From Desulfosporosinus orientis DSM 765 (GTDB taxonomy: Bacteria; Bacillota; Desulfitobacteriia; Desulfitobacteriales; Desulfitobacteriaceae), in the NCBI RefSeq assembly GCF_000235605.1, contig NC_016584.1, forward strand, positions 2,964,001-3,028,000: a stretch of 64,000 nt of DNA, written 5' to 3'. The first letter of the stretch is position 1, and every line of letters begins with the position of its first letter. Made by a program: the position numbers and the translations under genes. Of this stretch, positions 44,330 through 53,323 are shown in pieces. The notes beneath the pieces are model-generated. The model was given only the letters and a program-made list of their open reading frames with translations, had not been told where the DNA came from and searched no databases.

Positions 44330-44458
44330 TAAAACTCACCTCATAATAATTCTAACCCACTTTTCTTTAAATTACTTTAAAAATGGGTTCTCTTTTCTAA
44401 GCTAAATTTAAGTTTAGGAATTTATACTTAGGTTAATAAATTTAGGAGGGAAATACCA

Positions 44459-45016
44459 ATGTTTGAAAAACTAAAAAAACTAAACAGGAAGTGGTACCTA
44501 TTACTAGTCTTAGTGATACTTCTAGGAGGGGGCGGTAGTTTTGCAGCAAAATATTATCTTCGACAGCAGTTTCAAAAGAATATGCAAGCAAATGCCGGAG
44601 TGCATATGACAATGTCAGTAGAGCAAGATTTACTGTATCTCGATAATACGTCGTCTTTAAAATTGTCACCGGACCAAGCAAAAGCAATACTTCCGCTGGT
44701 TGAAAAGATGTCCAATTCTGATACAAATAGTTCGGTTTCAATAAATGATCTAGCGAAACAGGTTTATGAAAGTCTTACACCAGTCCAATATCAGGCATTA
44801 ACACACTACGGAAATCCTGTAATAGGGAATGTCGAAAGAGAACGAGAAGATAAAGATACTAAAAAGGATAACAGACGTGAGGATAACCAGCGCTTTGAAA
44901 AAGCTGAACATTATACTAAGGACATAGCTGATCCTAAAGCTGACGCCCTTCAAAATATAGTTATAAATATGTTAAAGGAACGCAGTTCGGAAACTACAAC
45001 TAATCTGGCTTCCTAG
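44459..45016 (+). CDS. Small membrane-anchored protein of unknown function
   Basis: 185 residues. A single N-terminal membrane helix (WYLLLVLVILLGGGGSFAA) is followed by an exposed region with two helical repeats (LSPDQAKAILPLVEKM; LTPVQYQALTHYG) and a charged C-terminus rich in Lys, Asp and Glu. I do not recognise a named family. It is divergent from the two-component system and probably a target of it: three (C/T)TTAGG motifs at 44413, 44427 and 44441 are spaced 14 bases, the last at the ribosome site. Periplasmic-type sensor or modulator roles are possible. Confidence 0.75.
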   Translation: MFEKLKKLNRKWYLLLVLVILLGGGGSFAAKYYLRQQFQKNMQANAGVHMTMSVEQDLLYLDNTSSLKLSPDQAKAILPLVEKMSNSDTNSSVSINDLAKQVYESLTPVQYQALTHYGNPVIGNVEREREDKDTKKDNRREDNQRFEKAEHYTKDIADPKADALQNIVINMLKERSSETTTNLAS

Positions 45017-45025
45017 AATATTTAG

Positions 45026-45059
45026 AGGAATAAACCTTCGGAAAAGGTTTATTCCTTTT
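45026..45059 (+). terminator. Rho-independent terminator after the membrane-anchored protein
   Basis: A 13-bp stem (AGGAATAAACCTT with AAGGTTTATTCCT) is followed by TTTT. Confidence 0.82.
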
Positions 45060-45118
45060 AGTTATTTGACTATTACTTAAGTAGTGGAAATTCTAGAAAG
45101 GTATGAGGTGCCCATAGA

Positions 45119-45155
45119 CTTAGCCCCTAATACCAGTAGGATATTAGGGGCTAAG
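45119..45155. terminator. Inverted repeat between convergent genes
   Basis: A 14-bp perfect stem (CTTAGCCCCTAATA with its complement) lies between the + strand terminator and the end of the DedA gene; it probably terminates the - strand transcript. Confidence 0.6.
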
Positions 45156-45198
45156 CAGTAATTTAATTAAATTTGGTGAGCATTTTAAAGGTCTAATA

Positions 45199-45810
45199 TT
45201 AACGTTTTAAGTGTTTTTTCTTTATCAGATAATAAATAATGAAGAGGAAAATAATGATCCCAATAACTATATCAAAGCGATGAAACAGAGGTTTTAACGT
45301 ATTCCAATTCTCTCCTAATTTTTGACCAGTAATAATGAGCATTAAGCACCATGGCAGAGCTCCTGCAACAGTGTAGATCGACATTTTAACGGAATTCATT
45401 CTTGCAATTCCCGCCGGTAGGGAGATAAACGTTCGAACTACCGGCAAGAGTCTGCCAATAAATACTGTTAGCTCACCATGACGATCGAATAATTCTTCAG
45501 TCTTAGATAATTCTCGTTCATGGATAAAAACGTAGCGCCCGAAACGCTTTATGAAAGGTCGTCCGCCCCATCGTCCGATATAATAGGCGAATAATGCACC
45601 CAATAGATTTCCTAACGTTGCGGCTAGTGTAGACTGCCATAGACCAAATCGGCCCAGGAAAACCATATAACCAGTGAAAGGGAGAATAATTTCACTTGGT
45701 AAAGGAATACAGGCGCTCTCAATTGCCATGGCGAGGAAAACTCCGATATAGCCTAAATGTGAAATAATATTGATTACAAATTGTGCAAGATGCGATAAAA
45801 TTGTCTCCAA
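45199..45810 (-). CDS. DedA-family membrane protein
   Basis: 203 residues from TTG 45810, behind AAGGAGAAG. Several membrane segments; AIESACIPLPSEIILPFTGY and the block FIGRLLPVVRTFISLPAGIA are diagnostic of DedA proteins. The family is linked to recycling of undecaprenyl phosphate and phospholipid translocation. It follows the PAP2 phosphatase gene by 39 bases on the same strand, a combination that fits lipid-carrier recycling. Confidence 0.92.
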   Translation of the reverse strand: METILSHLAQFVINIISHLGYIGVFLAMAIESACIPLPSEIILPFTGYMVFLGRFGLWQSTLAATLGNLLGALFAYYIGRWGGRPFIKRFGRYVFIHERELSKTEELFDRHGELTVFIGRLLPVVRTFISLPAGIARMNSVKMSIYTVAGALPWCLMLIITGQKLGENWNTLKPLFHRFDIVIGIIIFLFIIYYLIKKKHLKR

Positions 45811-45849
45811 TTTACTTCTCCTTATTGAATGTAGTTTGTACTTTAGAGC

Positions 45850-46431
45850 TTATTGTGAGTTAATACCGTAATGAAATATTCGAAGTCCCCAGTTTGTAAT
45901 CGGTTGAAACAATGAACTAAACTTCCAAAGCAAACGGCCGCTAAGCATACCGATGAGAATTCCCGCAATAACATCGGTTGGCCAGTGCACACCAACATAC
46001 AGGCGTGCAATAGCGTTGAGAATGCCTAGAATTGAAAAGCTTATAGTAATCCATTTTGGTGCTTTTCCCCAGGATGCGGCGGCAAAACCAAAGCTACCGG
46101 TTGTATGATCGCTTGGGAATGAAGCGTCAGGAGCATGCGGAATAAGCTGGGTAAATGTACCTTTTTCGAGCACCATAAACGGACGAGGCCTGAAGTAAAT
46201 GTGCGATATGATAACATTAATAATCAGTCCTAACACACCAGATAAACCCATGATGAGTAATGTGTGCCGTTGTTTAACTTCAATTTTAGGTAAGGTAAAC
46301 CAGGCGATGATGAAAAGAATGATATACAGTTCAAGTGAATATTGGGCGAAAAATGCGAATGTATGGTCAAGAATCGGATGATGACCGGCAAATTGATTGA
46401 ACAAGTGGTATCCTTGAATGTCAAAAGACAA
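45850..46431 (-). CDS. PAP2-family phosphatase, BcrC-like
   Basis: 193 residues from TTG 46431 with AGGAGG upstream. Six membrane segments carry the three PAP2 motifs: YFRPRPFMV, FPSDHTTGS and ARLYVGVHWPTDVIAG. This is the layout of undecaprenyl-diphosphate phosphatases such as B. subtilis BcrC, which release the lipid carrier for cell-wall synthesis and confer some bacitracin resistance. It is in an operon with DedA and divergent from the second glycosyltransferase cluster. Confidence 0.9.
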   Translation of the reverse strand: MSFDIQGYHLFNQFAGHHPILDHTFAFFAQYSLELYIILFIIAWFTLPKIEVKQRHTLLIMGLSGVLGLIINVIISHIYFRPRPFMVLEKGTFTQLIPHAPDASFPSDHTTGSFGFAAASWGKAPKWITISFSILGILNAIARLYVGVHWPTDVIAGILIGMLSGRLLWKFSSLFQPITNWGLRIFHYGINSQ

Positions 46432-46558
46432 GATTGGTTAGCCTCCTTTATATTTGTGTAATATGCTTATCAAAAACATGATAAGATACTAACCTTTAAT
46501 TCAGCTTAAAATACTGTTTAAATTAAAGAAATGTACGGCAATAATCACGATAAATGGT

Positions 46559-46599
46559 GCGGTAGTAAATATTCAATTTGCTACCGCCTTTAAGTTTTT
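46559..46599 (+). terminator. Isolated stem-loop in the divergent region before the second glycosyltransferase
   Basis: GCGGTAG and CTACCGC (7 bp, 15-base loop) followed by TTTAAGTTTTT. It lies about 110 bases before the glycosyltransferase start and ends no visible gene, as also seen before the paralogue at 6236. Confidence 0.6.
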
Positions 46600-46706
46600 A
46601 AAGGAGAATTAAAGATTTGTGGTTTAGACTTAAGGTCGAGTTTACAAGAGAGGGCAAAGAAACTTCAGTAAAGACTTAATTATCGTTATTTAGGAGGGAA
46701 TAAAAA

Positions 46707-47870
46707 ATGAGGCCACTGCGTGTACTGGTATTTTCCGCAACGTATGGAGCTGGTCATGTAAAAGCTGCAGAAGCCCTAATTGCAGCAATTCGAATGATTG
46801 ATAGTTCTGTCGAAATTATTCACAAGGATGCCATAGCCATCATCAATCGGGGTTTAAATCAAATACTGCGGCATTCTTACATTGGAGTTATCAAACACGC
46901 CCCAAAGATTTGGGGTAAATATTATTATCGTACACAAGAAATAGCCGATGATTCACTCCTTCAGAGATTTCTTAATACATTTGGCCGAAGACAATTAATC
47001 AATTATATTCGGGATCTGGAACCGGATGTTATTGTATGTACTTACCCAACCGTGGCAGGTGTACTTGCTCAGTTAAGGGTAAAAGGTGAATTGAGTATTC
47101 CAGTTGTTACTGTCGTGACAGATTATACTGTCCACAGTCATTGGATTCATTTCGGTGTAGATTGTTACATTGTAGGCAGCCCTCAAGTAGCAAGGGGGTT
47201 TGTCCAAAGAGGAATTAAAGCATCCCGTATTCAAATATCAGGAATACCAGTTAATCCACTGTTTGAACGTGAAGCTGATAAAGATGAAAGACTTTCAAAA
47301 TTAGGATTGGAGAAAGACCGGCTAACGTTCTTAGTTATGGGTGGAGCCTATGGAGTTTTAGGAAAGGCGAAATGGATGTGCGACCTCGTGGCCAATTTTG
47401 GCGGTCCGGTACAGGCGATTATAGTCTGTGGCAAGGATCATAAACTTTATAATTCTTTAGATTTTGTACTCCAAAAGGCAAGTAATCCAGTGGTACGGTT
47501 TGAATTTGTCAATAACGTTGATGAGTTAATGAGTATAGCTGATATCATAATCACAAAGGCTGGCGGGCTTACAGTATCGGAGTCTCTTACCAAACGACTT
47601 CCTATAATTGTCTTCAATCCAATTCCCGGGCAAGAAGAAAACAATGCTCAATATATCGAGGAAATCGGGGCAGGTCGTGTTGCCCGTACGGACCAAGAGT
47701 TTATAAGCATACTGGATGAACTGATTACGAATCCGCAGGAAATTAGGAAAATGAGTAACGCTGCAGCTCAAACCTTACCTGGACACTCTGCTGAAAAAGC
47801 TGTTAAAGCCATTCTGAAGCTGGCAAGGGATTCGGCATACCAGAGCAAAGACGAAGAGCAAGTTTGTTAG
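46707..47870 (+). CDS. GT28/MGDG-synthase-type glycosyltransferase, second copy
   Basis: 387 residues, collinear with the protein at 6236 from SATYGAGHVKAAEAL to the GT28 site KAGGLTVSESLTKRLPIIVF and the following PIPGQEENNAQY. The close match over the full length shows a paralogous pair. It likely glycosylates a membrane lipid from a nucleotide sugar at the inner face. Neighbours are two PAP2 phosphatases and a DedA protein. The start follows TAGGAGGG. A motif CTTAAGG with GTTTACA 11 bases on (near 46629) recalls the repeats before the first copy. Confidence 0.88.
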   Translation: MRPLRVLVFSATYGAGHVKAAEALIAAIRMIDSSVEIIHKDAIAIINRGLNQILRHSYIGVIKHAPKIWGKYYYRTQEIADDSLLQRFLNTFGRRQLINYIRDLEPDVIVCTYPTVAGVLAQLRVKGELSIPVVTVVTDYTVHSHWIHFGVDCYIVGSPQVARGFVQRGIKASRIQISGIPVNPLFEREADKDERLSKLGLEKDRLTFLVMGGAYGVLGKAKWMCDLVANFGGPVQAIIVCGKDHKLYNSLDFVLQKASNPVVRFEFVNNVDELMSIADIIITKAGGLTVSESLTKRLPIIVFNPIPGQEENNAQYIEEIGAGRVARTDQEFISILDELITNPQEIRKMSNAAAQTLPGHSAEKAVKAILKLARDSAYQSKDEEQVC

Positions 47871-47905
47871 AGGATTATTACGGTTAAGAACAAGGATTGG
47901 GAGGT

Positions 47906-48610
47906 ATGAAATTGAGAAGCTATTTGACTAGTGGAATATGGATGCTTCTAATACCGCTAATCAACTTATTGTACGCGCCATTGAATCATGTAAAAGGAAA
48001 TGTTTATTCTCTTATCACCGTTTTAGATCAACATATTCCTTTTATTAAGTATTTCATTGTCCCTTATTTGGCATGGTATCTTTTAATGTTTGTAATCTTA
48101 TCTTGGTTTATGAAACGTGATCATAAGCTTTATATTTCGAGTTTAGCCTCTATTTGTGTCGGATTACTCCTTAGCTTTTTGGTCTATGCCTTCTTTCAGA
48201 CTAAAGTTCCTCGCCCGGTCATTATGGGGCAGGATTTATTCTCGAATTTAACTCGATTTTTGTATGGGATAGATAATCCATATAATGCTTTTCCAAGCAT
48301 TCATGTCATGACGGCATATATTATTTTTGTGGCGAGTAGTAAAGCTAAAGGGTGTGGGAGAAAAATGGTTCTAGCAAGTCAGACTCTTTCTGTACTCGTT
48401 ATTTTATCAACGGTTTTCTTAAAACAACATACACTTATGGATGTTGCTGGGGGTATTTTCTTAGGGGGAAGTCTATTCAAAGCAATGACCTTGATTCAGA
48501 GGCTAAATCATAAGAGTCTATTAAAACAGGCAGCCAAAAGCTTTACTTTGAAACCACAAGAGGATAAATATGGTAGAGGTTATGCAACAAAAAGGGTTAT
48601 TCAAGAATAA
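47906..48610 (+). CDS. PAP2-superfamily membrane protein
   Basis: About 234 residues from ATG 47906 with AAGGA upstream; TTG 47912, seven bases after GGGAGG, is an alternative. Six membrane segments. TKVPRPVI, AFPSIHVMTAYI and FLKQHTLMDVAGG are the three PAP2 motifs, in the form found in inositolphosphotransferase/AUR1-like members. It may transfer or remove a phospho-head group on a lipid and pairs with the glycosyltransferase just upstream. Confidence 0.82.
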   Translation: MKLRSYLTSGIWMLLIPLINLLYAPLNHVKGNVYSLITVLDQHIPFIKYFIVPYLAWYLLMFVILSWFMKRDHKLYISSLASICVGLLLSFLVYAFFQTKVPRPVIMGQDLFSNLTRFLYGIDNPYNAFPSIHVMTAYIIFVASSKAKGCGRKMVLASQTLSVLVILSTVFLKQHTLMDVAGGIFLGGSLFKAMTLIQRLNHKSLLKQAAKSFTLKPQEDKYGRGYATKRVIQE

Positions 48611-48712
48611 AATTAGCTAAAGAGCTTCATAATGTAATCATACTGGGCTCCCTTGCATTCAGGGCCCTTATTTCTGGCTTTATTTTGGAAATTCTCTATA
48701 AGGAGACCAGAT

Positions 48713-50950
48713 ATGGAACATGGCTTTATCAATATCATAGGAGCACGTGAGAATAACTTAAAGAATATCAGTTTGAAAATCCCGAAAAAGAAAATAACAA
48801 TTTTTACCGGAGTATCAGGGTCGGGCAAGTCATCTATTGTCTTTGATACCATCGCCCAGGAAGCGGGCCGGCAATTAAATGAAACCTTCAGCAAATTCGT
48901 TCAAATTTACCTGCCCAAGCATGGTCATCCCGATGTGGATGCCATCGAAAACCTGTCCCTGGCCATTACCGTTGATCAAAAAAGGATAGGCGGGAATTCA
49001 CGTTCAACTCTGGGGACAATAACGGACATCAATCCCTTGCTTAGACTGCTCTTTTCCCGAATCGGGCAGCCGCATATTGGGCCATCTAATTATTTTTCTT
49101 TCAATGACCCCAATGGTATGTGCAAGACTTGTGAGGGCATCGGCAGGAGTGTTACCCTGGACCCGGACAAAGCTCTGGATAAGGAAAAGTCCTTAAACGA
49201 AGGAGCGATTTTGTTGCCGGGCTATAAACCGGGCAATTGGGCCTGGAAAATGTATGCAGGGACAGGCTTTTTCGATTGTGATAAAAAAATCAAGGATTAT
49301 TCCCAAGAGGAATACGACAAGCTGGTGTATTGTAAACCAGTCAAAATCAATTCGGTCATCCTTGATGGAATGAACACTACCTATGCCGGCTTGGTGGAGA
49401 GATTCATAAGTCAGTTCGTCAAAACCGAGTTTGAAAAATCTGAGACCTCCAAGAAGAAAATCACCCCCTTCATCACGGAACAGGTCTGCCCTGACTGTGG
49501 GGGCAAACGCTATAACGAAAGTGTTTTGGGTTCGAAAATCTGGGGCTATTCCATTGCGGATTTAACGGCCCTGCAGGTGGATGAACTTCGGGACTTAATC
49601 CAAACAATTGAAGATAAAAATGTAAAACCGATCCTTAACAATCTGACTGAGCGCTTAAACGATCTGATTCATATCGGGCTGGATTACGTGAGCCTGGATC
49701 GGGAAACTTCCACCTTATCCGGCGGGGAATCCCAACGGGTTAAAATGGTCAAACACCTGACCAGCAGTCTGACGGATGTGATGTATATTTTTGATGAACC
49801 CAGCATCGGCTTACATCCCAGAGATGTGCACAGGCTTAACGATCTGCTGGTTAAACTGCGGGATAAAGGCAACACGGTACTGGTAGTTGAGCATGATCCT
49901 GATGTGATCAAGGCTGCCGATTATATCGTTGATGTGGGACCCCAAGCCGGAACAAAGGGCGGGAGGATCGTCTTTGAGGGCAGCTATAGCGACCTGCTGG
50001 AAGCAAAGACCCTGACTGGCGAATACCTGGGCAGGCACCTGCCCCTGAAGAGTCAGCCCAGAACCAGCCATGAATTTTATAAAACCCAAAAGAGCAGCCT
50101 GCATAATTTAAAAAATGTCAGTTTAAGAGTGCCTAAAAGAATCTTCACGGTTGTAACCGGGGTGGCCGGGTCCGGGAAGTCTACCCTGGTTAACGGAGTT
50201 TTTGCCAAGGAATATAAAGATGCCATTATTATCGACCAATCCGCTGTCAGCGCCAATTTACGCTCAAATCCGGCGACCTTTACGGGAATCATGGATGAAA
50301 TACGGAAATTATTTGCTGCTGAAAACAAAGTAAGTGCCGGATTGTTCAGCTATAATTCCGAGGGGGCCTGTGAGGTTTGTAAAGGGCGGGGGTATATCGA
50401 GACCGACCTTTCCTTTATGGACTCCGTGGAAACCATCTGTGAGGAATGCGGCGGCAAACGGTATAAGCAGGAGGTTTTGAAGTATAAGTATCATGGCCGG
50501 TCCATTGTGGAAGTCCTGGAAATGACCATTGCCGAAGCCGTTGACTTTTTCAGCCAGAAAGAAATCAAAAATAAGCTGAAGTATATCGTGGAAGTGGGCC
50601 TGCATTACATGACCCTGGGCCAGCCCCTGGACACTCTTTCCGGCGGAGAATGCCAGCGTTTAAAGCTTGCTAAGGAATTAAGCAAAAAGGGCAATATTTA
50701 TATCATGGATGAGCCGACAACTGGTTTGCATATGTCCGATATTACCGGCATCTTGACCATTATTGACCGTCTTGTGGACAAGGGCAACACCGTGATTGTC
50801 ATAGAACATAACCTAGATGTCATTCGCAATGCCGACTGGATTATTGACGTAGGAGTTGAGGGGGGCAGCAAGGGCGGGCGGATCCTTTTTGAAGGGCAAC
50901 CCGGCAATTTGAGAAGCTGCCGGGAGTCGATAACGGCAAAATACTTGTAA
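48713..50950 (+). CDS. UvrA-like ABC ATPase, short form
   Basis: 745 residues from ATG 48713, behind AAGGAGACC. Two ABC halves: Walker A GVSGSGKSS and GVAGSGKST, signatures LSGGESQR and LSGGECQR, and zinc-finger cysteine pairs CKTC, CPDCGGKRY, CEVC and CEECGGKRY. It is about 200 residues shorter than housekeeping UvrA (~940), so some of the insertion regions seem reduced. Such short UvrA-like proteins occur as extra copies in Firmicutes and near antibiotic genes; a role in DNA-damage or drug resistance is possible. It stands alone and ends at a long palindrome. Confidence 0.9.
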   Translation: MEHGFINIIGARENNLKNISLKIPKKKITIFTGVSGSGKSSIVFDTIAQEAGRQLNETFSKFVQIYLPKHGHPDVDAIENLSLAITVDQKRIGGNSRSTLGTITDINPLLRLLFSRIGQPHIGPSNYFSFNDPNGMCKTCEGIGRSVTLDPDKALDKEKSLNEGAILLPGYKPGNWAWKMYAGTGFFDCDKKIKDYSQEEYDKLVYCKPVKINSVILDGMNTTYAGLVERFISQFVKTEFEKSETSKKKITPFITEQVCPDCGGKRYNESVLGSKIWGYSIADLTALQVDELRDLIQTIEDKNVKPILNNLTERLNDLIHIGLDYVSLDRETSTLSGGESQRVKMVKHLTSSLTDVMYIFDEPSIGLHPRDVHRLNDLLVKLRDKGNTVLVVEHDPDVIKAADYIVDVGPQAGTKGGRIVFEGSYSDLLEAKTLTGEYLGRHLPLKSQPRTSHEFYKTQKSSLHNLKNVSLRVPKRIFTVVTGVAGSGKSTLVNGVFAKEYKDAIIIDQSAVSANLRSNPATFTGIMDEIRKLFAAENKVSAGLFSYNSEGACEVCKGRGYIETDLSFMDSVETICEECGGKRYKQEVLKYKYHGRSIVEVLEMTIAEAVDFFSQKEIKNKLKYIVEVGLHYMTLGQPLDTLSGGECQRLKLAKELSKKGNIYIMDEPTTGLHMSDITGILTIIDRLVDKGNTVIVIEHNLDVIRNADWIIDVGVEGGSKGGRILFEGQPGNLRSCRESITAKYL

Positions 50951-50990
50951 AGAGTGGGGGAGTAGTTGCCCTCAGTCCTGCTTCATTTTG

Positions 50991-51042
50991 AAACGGCCTG
51001 TCCCAGATTCGAATGCGCATTCGAATCTGGGACAGGCCGTTT
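50991..51042. repeat. Perfect 52-base palindrome between convergent genes
   Basis: Twenty-six bases from AAACGGCC are followed directly by their exact complement, with no spacer. It lies between the UvrA-like gene and the DegT gene end and probably serves as a two-way terminator, though T runs are short. Confidence 0.85.
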
Positions 51043-51074
51043 ATCTGGATACTATCACAGACTGGATTGTTGCG

Positions 51075-52244
51075 TTAGAAATTTTCAACGCACTTATTAA
51101 GCTCTTTAACAACATATTCAGCTTCATCTACGGACAGCTTCGAGTTAAGAGGCAGTGTTATTTCATTTACATACTGCGCATGTGCATTTGGATAATCTTC
51201 AAGTCTATAACCGAGATTCCTATATAGTGTAAACATTGGCAGCGGCATAAAATGCACATTTGCGGCGATATTTTTTTCACCCAACATTTGAATTACACGA
51301 TCTCTTTGTTCTTCACTAAAGCCCTTTAGTCTTAAAGTATATAAATGATAGTTTGTTTCTAATTCAGTGTTTTTTTCAAAAGGCAGAATCGCCCATTCTT
51401 TTGTACCTAAAAGTTGGCTATAAATTTCATGGAGCGCTGCTCTTGTTCTCAACATTTCTTCATATCGCCGAAGTTGAACACGCCCAATTGACGCCATAAT
51501 ATCGGTCATATTACATTTGAACCCATCAGTTAAAATATCGTATTTCCATGCTCCAGCTTGAGTTTTTGATAGGGCATCCTTATTTTGTCCATGTAAGGAA
51601 GTATATTTAAATTCCTTATATAAATCATCTTTTCCATAAAAACTGTTGTCATTATAAGTAATTGCTCCTCCTTCTGCAGTTGTAAAGTTTTTTACTGCAT
51701 GAAAGGAAAAAACATGAAAATCCATTTGACCTCCAACCTTATGCCCCTTATATGACGATCCAAAAGAATGTGCGGAATCGGAAATCAAAGTAATATCTTC
51801 TCGTTGTTTTATGTTTAAGACTTTTCGTATGGCATCGTAGTTAACAGGTACTCCTGCTATGTCAACCGTAATAATAGCTTTCGTTTTCGGCGTAATGGCC
51901 TCATAAATCTTGTCTTCATCAATCAAAAAACTATCTTTCTTAACATCTACAAACGTTGGCTTTATACCCCGGTGAACCAGTACATTTGAAGTTGCGGCAT
52001 AGGTGTAAGGCGTTGTTATTACTTCATCATCTCTACCAATATCTAAAACTTTCAAAATCAGTTCCAAACCTGCTGTAGCACTATTTAAAGCAACAGCGTA
52101 CTGGGTACCACAATAATGTGCCAATTCTTGCTCAAATAAAGCAGTATTTGGTCCTGTTGTGATCCATCCAGATCTGAGAACTTCTGAAACAGCAGCAATT
52201 TCATCCTCGCTAATATCCGGTGGGGAAAAGGGGATTTTATACAT
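51075..52244 (-). CDS. DegT/DnrJ/EryC1/StrS-type PLP aminotransferase
   Basis: 389 residues. The PLP lysine lies in FHAVKNFTTAEGGAI, and the N-terminal AALNSATAGLEL-like stretch (ALNSATAGLELIL) and IRKVLNIKQ region follow the family plan. Members aminate keto-sugars used for surface polysaccharides or natural products. It lies after a DeoR regulator on the same strand with 26 bases between them, so the regulator probably controls it. No other sugar-nucleotide genes are near. Confidence 0.88.
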   Translation of the reverse strand: MYKIPFSPPDISEDEIAAVSEVLRSGWITTGPNTALFEQELAHYCGTQYAVALNSATAGLELILKVLDIGRDDEVITTPYTYAATSNVLVHRGIKPTFVDVKKDSFLIDEDKIYEAITPKTKAIITVDIAGVPVNYDAIRKVLNIKQREDITLISDSAHSFGSSYKGHKVGGQMDFHVFSFHAVKNFTTAEGGAITYNDNSFYGKDDLYKEFKYTSLHGQNKDALSKTQAGAWKYDILTDGFKCNMTDIMASIGRVQLRRYEEMLRTRAALHEIYSQLLGTKEWAILPFEKNTELETNYHLYTLRLKGFSEEQRDRVIQMLGEKNIAANVHFMPLPMFTLYRNLGYRLEDYPNAHAQYVNEITLPLNSKLSVDEAEYVVKELNKCVENF

Positions 52245-52270
52245 TATTAAACTCCTCCTTTAGAGTAGTT

Positions 52271-53041
52271 TTAATTTTCACTTGCGATTAATACCTTAAT
52301 TCCTAACTGTTTAATACTCTCAATTTCTTCATCCGGCGCTTCCCAATCTGTAATAAGAATGTCTAAATCCTTTAAATCAATAGTTTTTGAAAAGAATTCA
52401 GTTCCTACCTTGTCAAAGTTAGCGAGGCATACTGTTCGACGTGAAACTTCCGCTACAGTTCTTTGAAAAATAGCTCCTTCCGGAGTTGAACTACTTAGTC
52501 CATGTTTTGCAGAAATTCCTCCACCGGTTAAGAAAGCCGTATCTAATCGTAAGGTTCTCATAAATTCGGTCGCCAATGGATCAACAATTCCTTCTTCACT
52601 TTTAACTTTTCCACATACTATATAGGTTTCGATATTACTATGATGTTGTAGTTTTTCGGCAATAATGAGTGAATTCGTAATTACAGTATAATTTCGATCC
52701 GAAGGAAGGTATTTTAATAAAACATAATGGATACTGGCCCCGCCGATAAATATAGTGTCACCTGCCTCAATAAACGATATGGCAAGCTTAGCTACAGCGT
52801 TTTGATGTTCTGTTCCCTCACTATACCTAATGCGGTCATCCATCGGAAATCTTCTAACCTTAGATAACAGAACTGCCCCTCCATGTGTTCTTTTTAAAAG
52901 ACCGTTCTCTTCCATAGAAGTGAGGTCTCTGCGAATAGTATCAATGGAAACCTGAAATTCTTCCGCAAGCTCCTTTGCAAAAACACTTCCAAGAGATTTC
53001 AATTTTATAAAGATTAGCTCTTGACGTTCTTCAGCAAACAT
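52271..53041 (-). CDS. DeoR/GlpR-family transcriptional repressor
   Basis: About 256 residues from ATG 53041, nine bases after GAGGAG; the TTG at 53050 abuts that site and is less likely. The N-terminal HTH reads KELAEEFQVSIDTIRRDLTS, the hallmark of DeoR regulators, followed by a sugar-phosphate-sensing domain (DTIFIGGASIHYVLLKYL). It heads an operon with the aminotransferase. Repeated TTATGCAGTT elements around its promoter point to autoregulation. Confidence 0.92.
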   Translation of the reverse strand: MFAEERQELIFIKLKSLGSVFAKELAEEFQVSIDTIRRDLTSMEENGLLKRTHGGAVLLSKVRRFPMDDRIRYSEGTEHQNAVAKLAISFIEAGDTIFIGGASIHYVLLKYLPSDRNYTVITNSLIIAEKLQHHSNIETYIVCGKVKSEEGIVDPLATEFMRTLRLDTAFLTGGGISAKHGLSSSTPEGAIFQRTVAEVSRRTVCLANFDKVGTEFFSKTIDLKDLDILITDWEAPDEEIESIKQLGIKVLIASEN

Positions 53042-53062
53042 ACTTAACAACTCCTCAATCTG

Positions 53063-53127
53063 ATTATATCATACAATTTGCTGTTTTATGCAGTTAAGAA
53101 TGCGTTTTTAAGCATTATTATGCAGTT
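53063..53127 (-). promoter_or_regulatory. Promoter and candidate operator of the DeoR operon
   Basis: Read on the - strand, a TATAAT (53063-53068) is preceded by two copies of AACTGCATAA (53086-53095 and 53118-53127) flanking the palindrome AATGC-N8-GCATT (53099-53116). The near copy occupies the -35 position, as expected for repressor binding. Confidence 0.55.
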
Positions 53128-53202
53128 TTAAGTATTGGATTGATTTATTGCGGTAGCTGATTCGGAGCGATAATGAACTTTCGTCGGTTATGTCAGGTTG
53201 GT

Positions 53203-53222
53203 GGTGTGATTTTTATCACACC
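53203..53222 (+). promoter_or_regulatory. Crp/Fnr-family palindrome upstream of hcp
   Basis: A perfect 8-bp inverted repeat GGTGTGAT-TTTT-ATCACACC contains TGTGA-N6-TCACA. A TATACT at 53265-53270 lacks a good -35 box, so the promoter would need activation; the site centre lies roughly 64 bases before the expected start point. An HcpR/Fnr-type activator is the natural candidate. Confidence 0.7.
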
Positions 53223-53323
53223 AAAAGTATTTCAACAATCACAGAACAGACTTTAAATTTAACCTATACTTAGCCTAGTCAATTGATTGTTTATTAAAAT
53301 TAAAATATTAGGAGGAGTCATTG

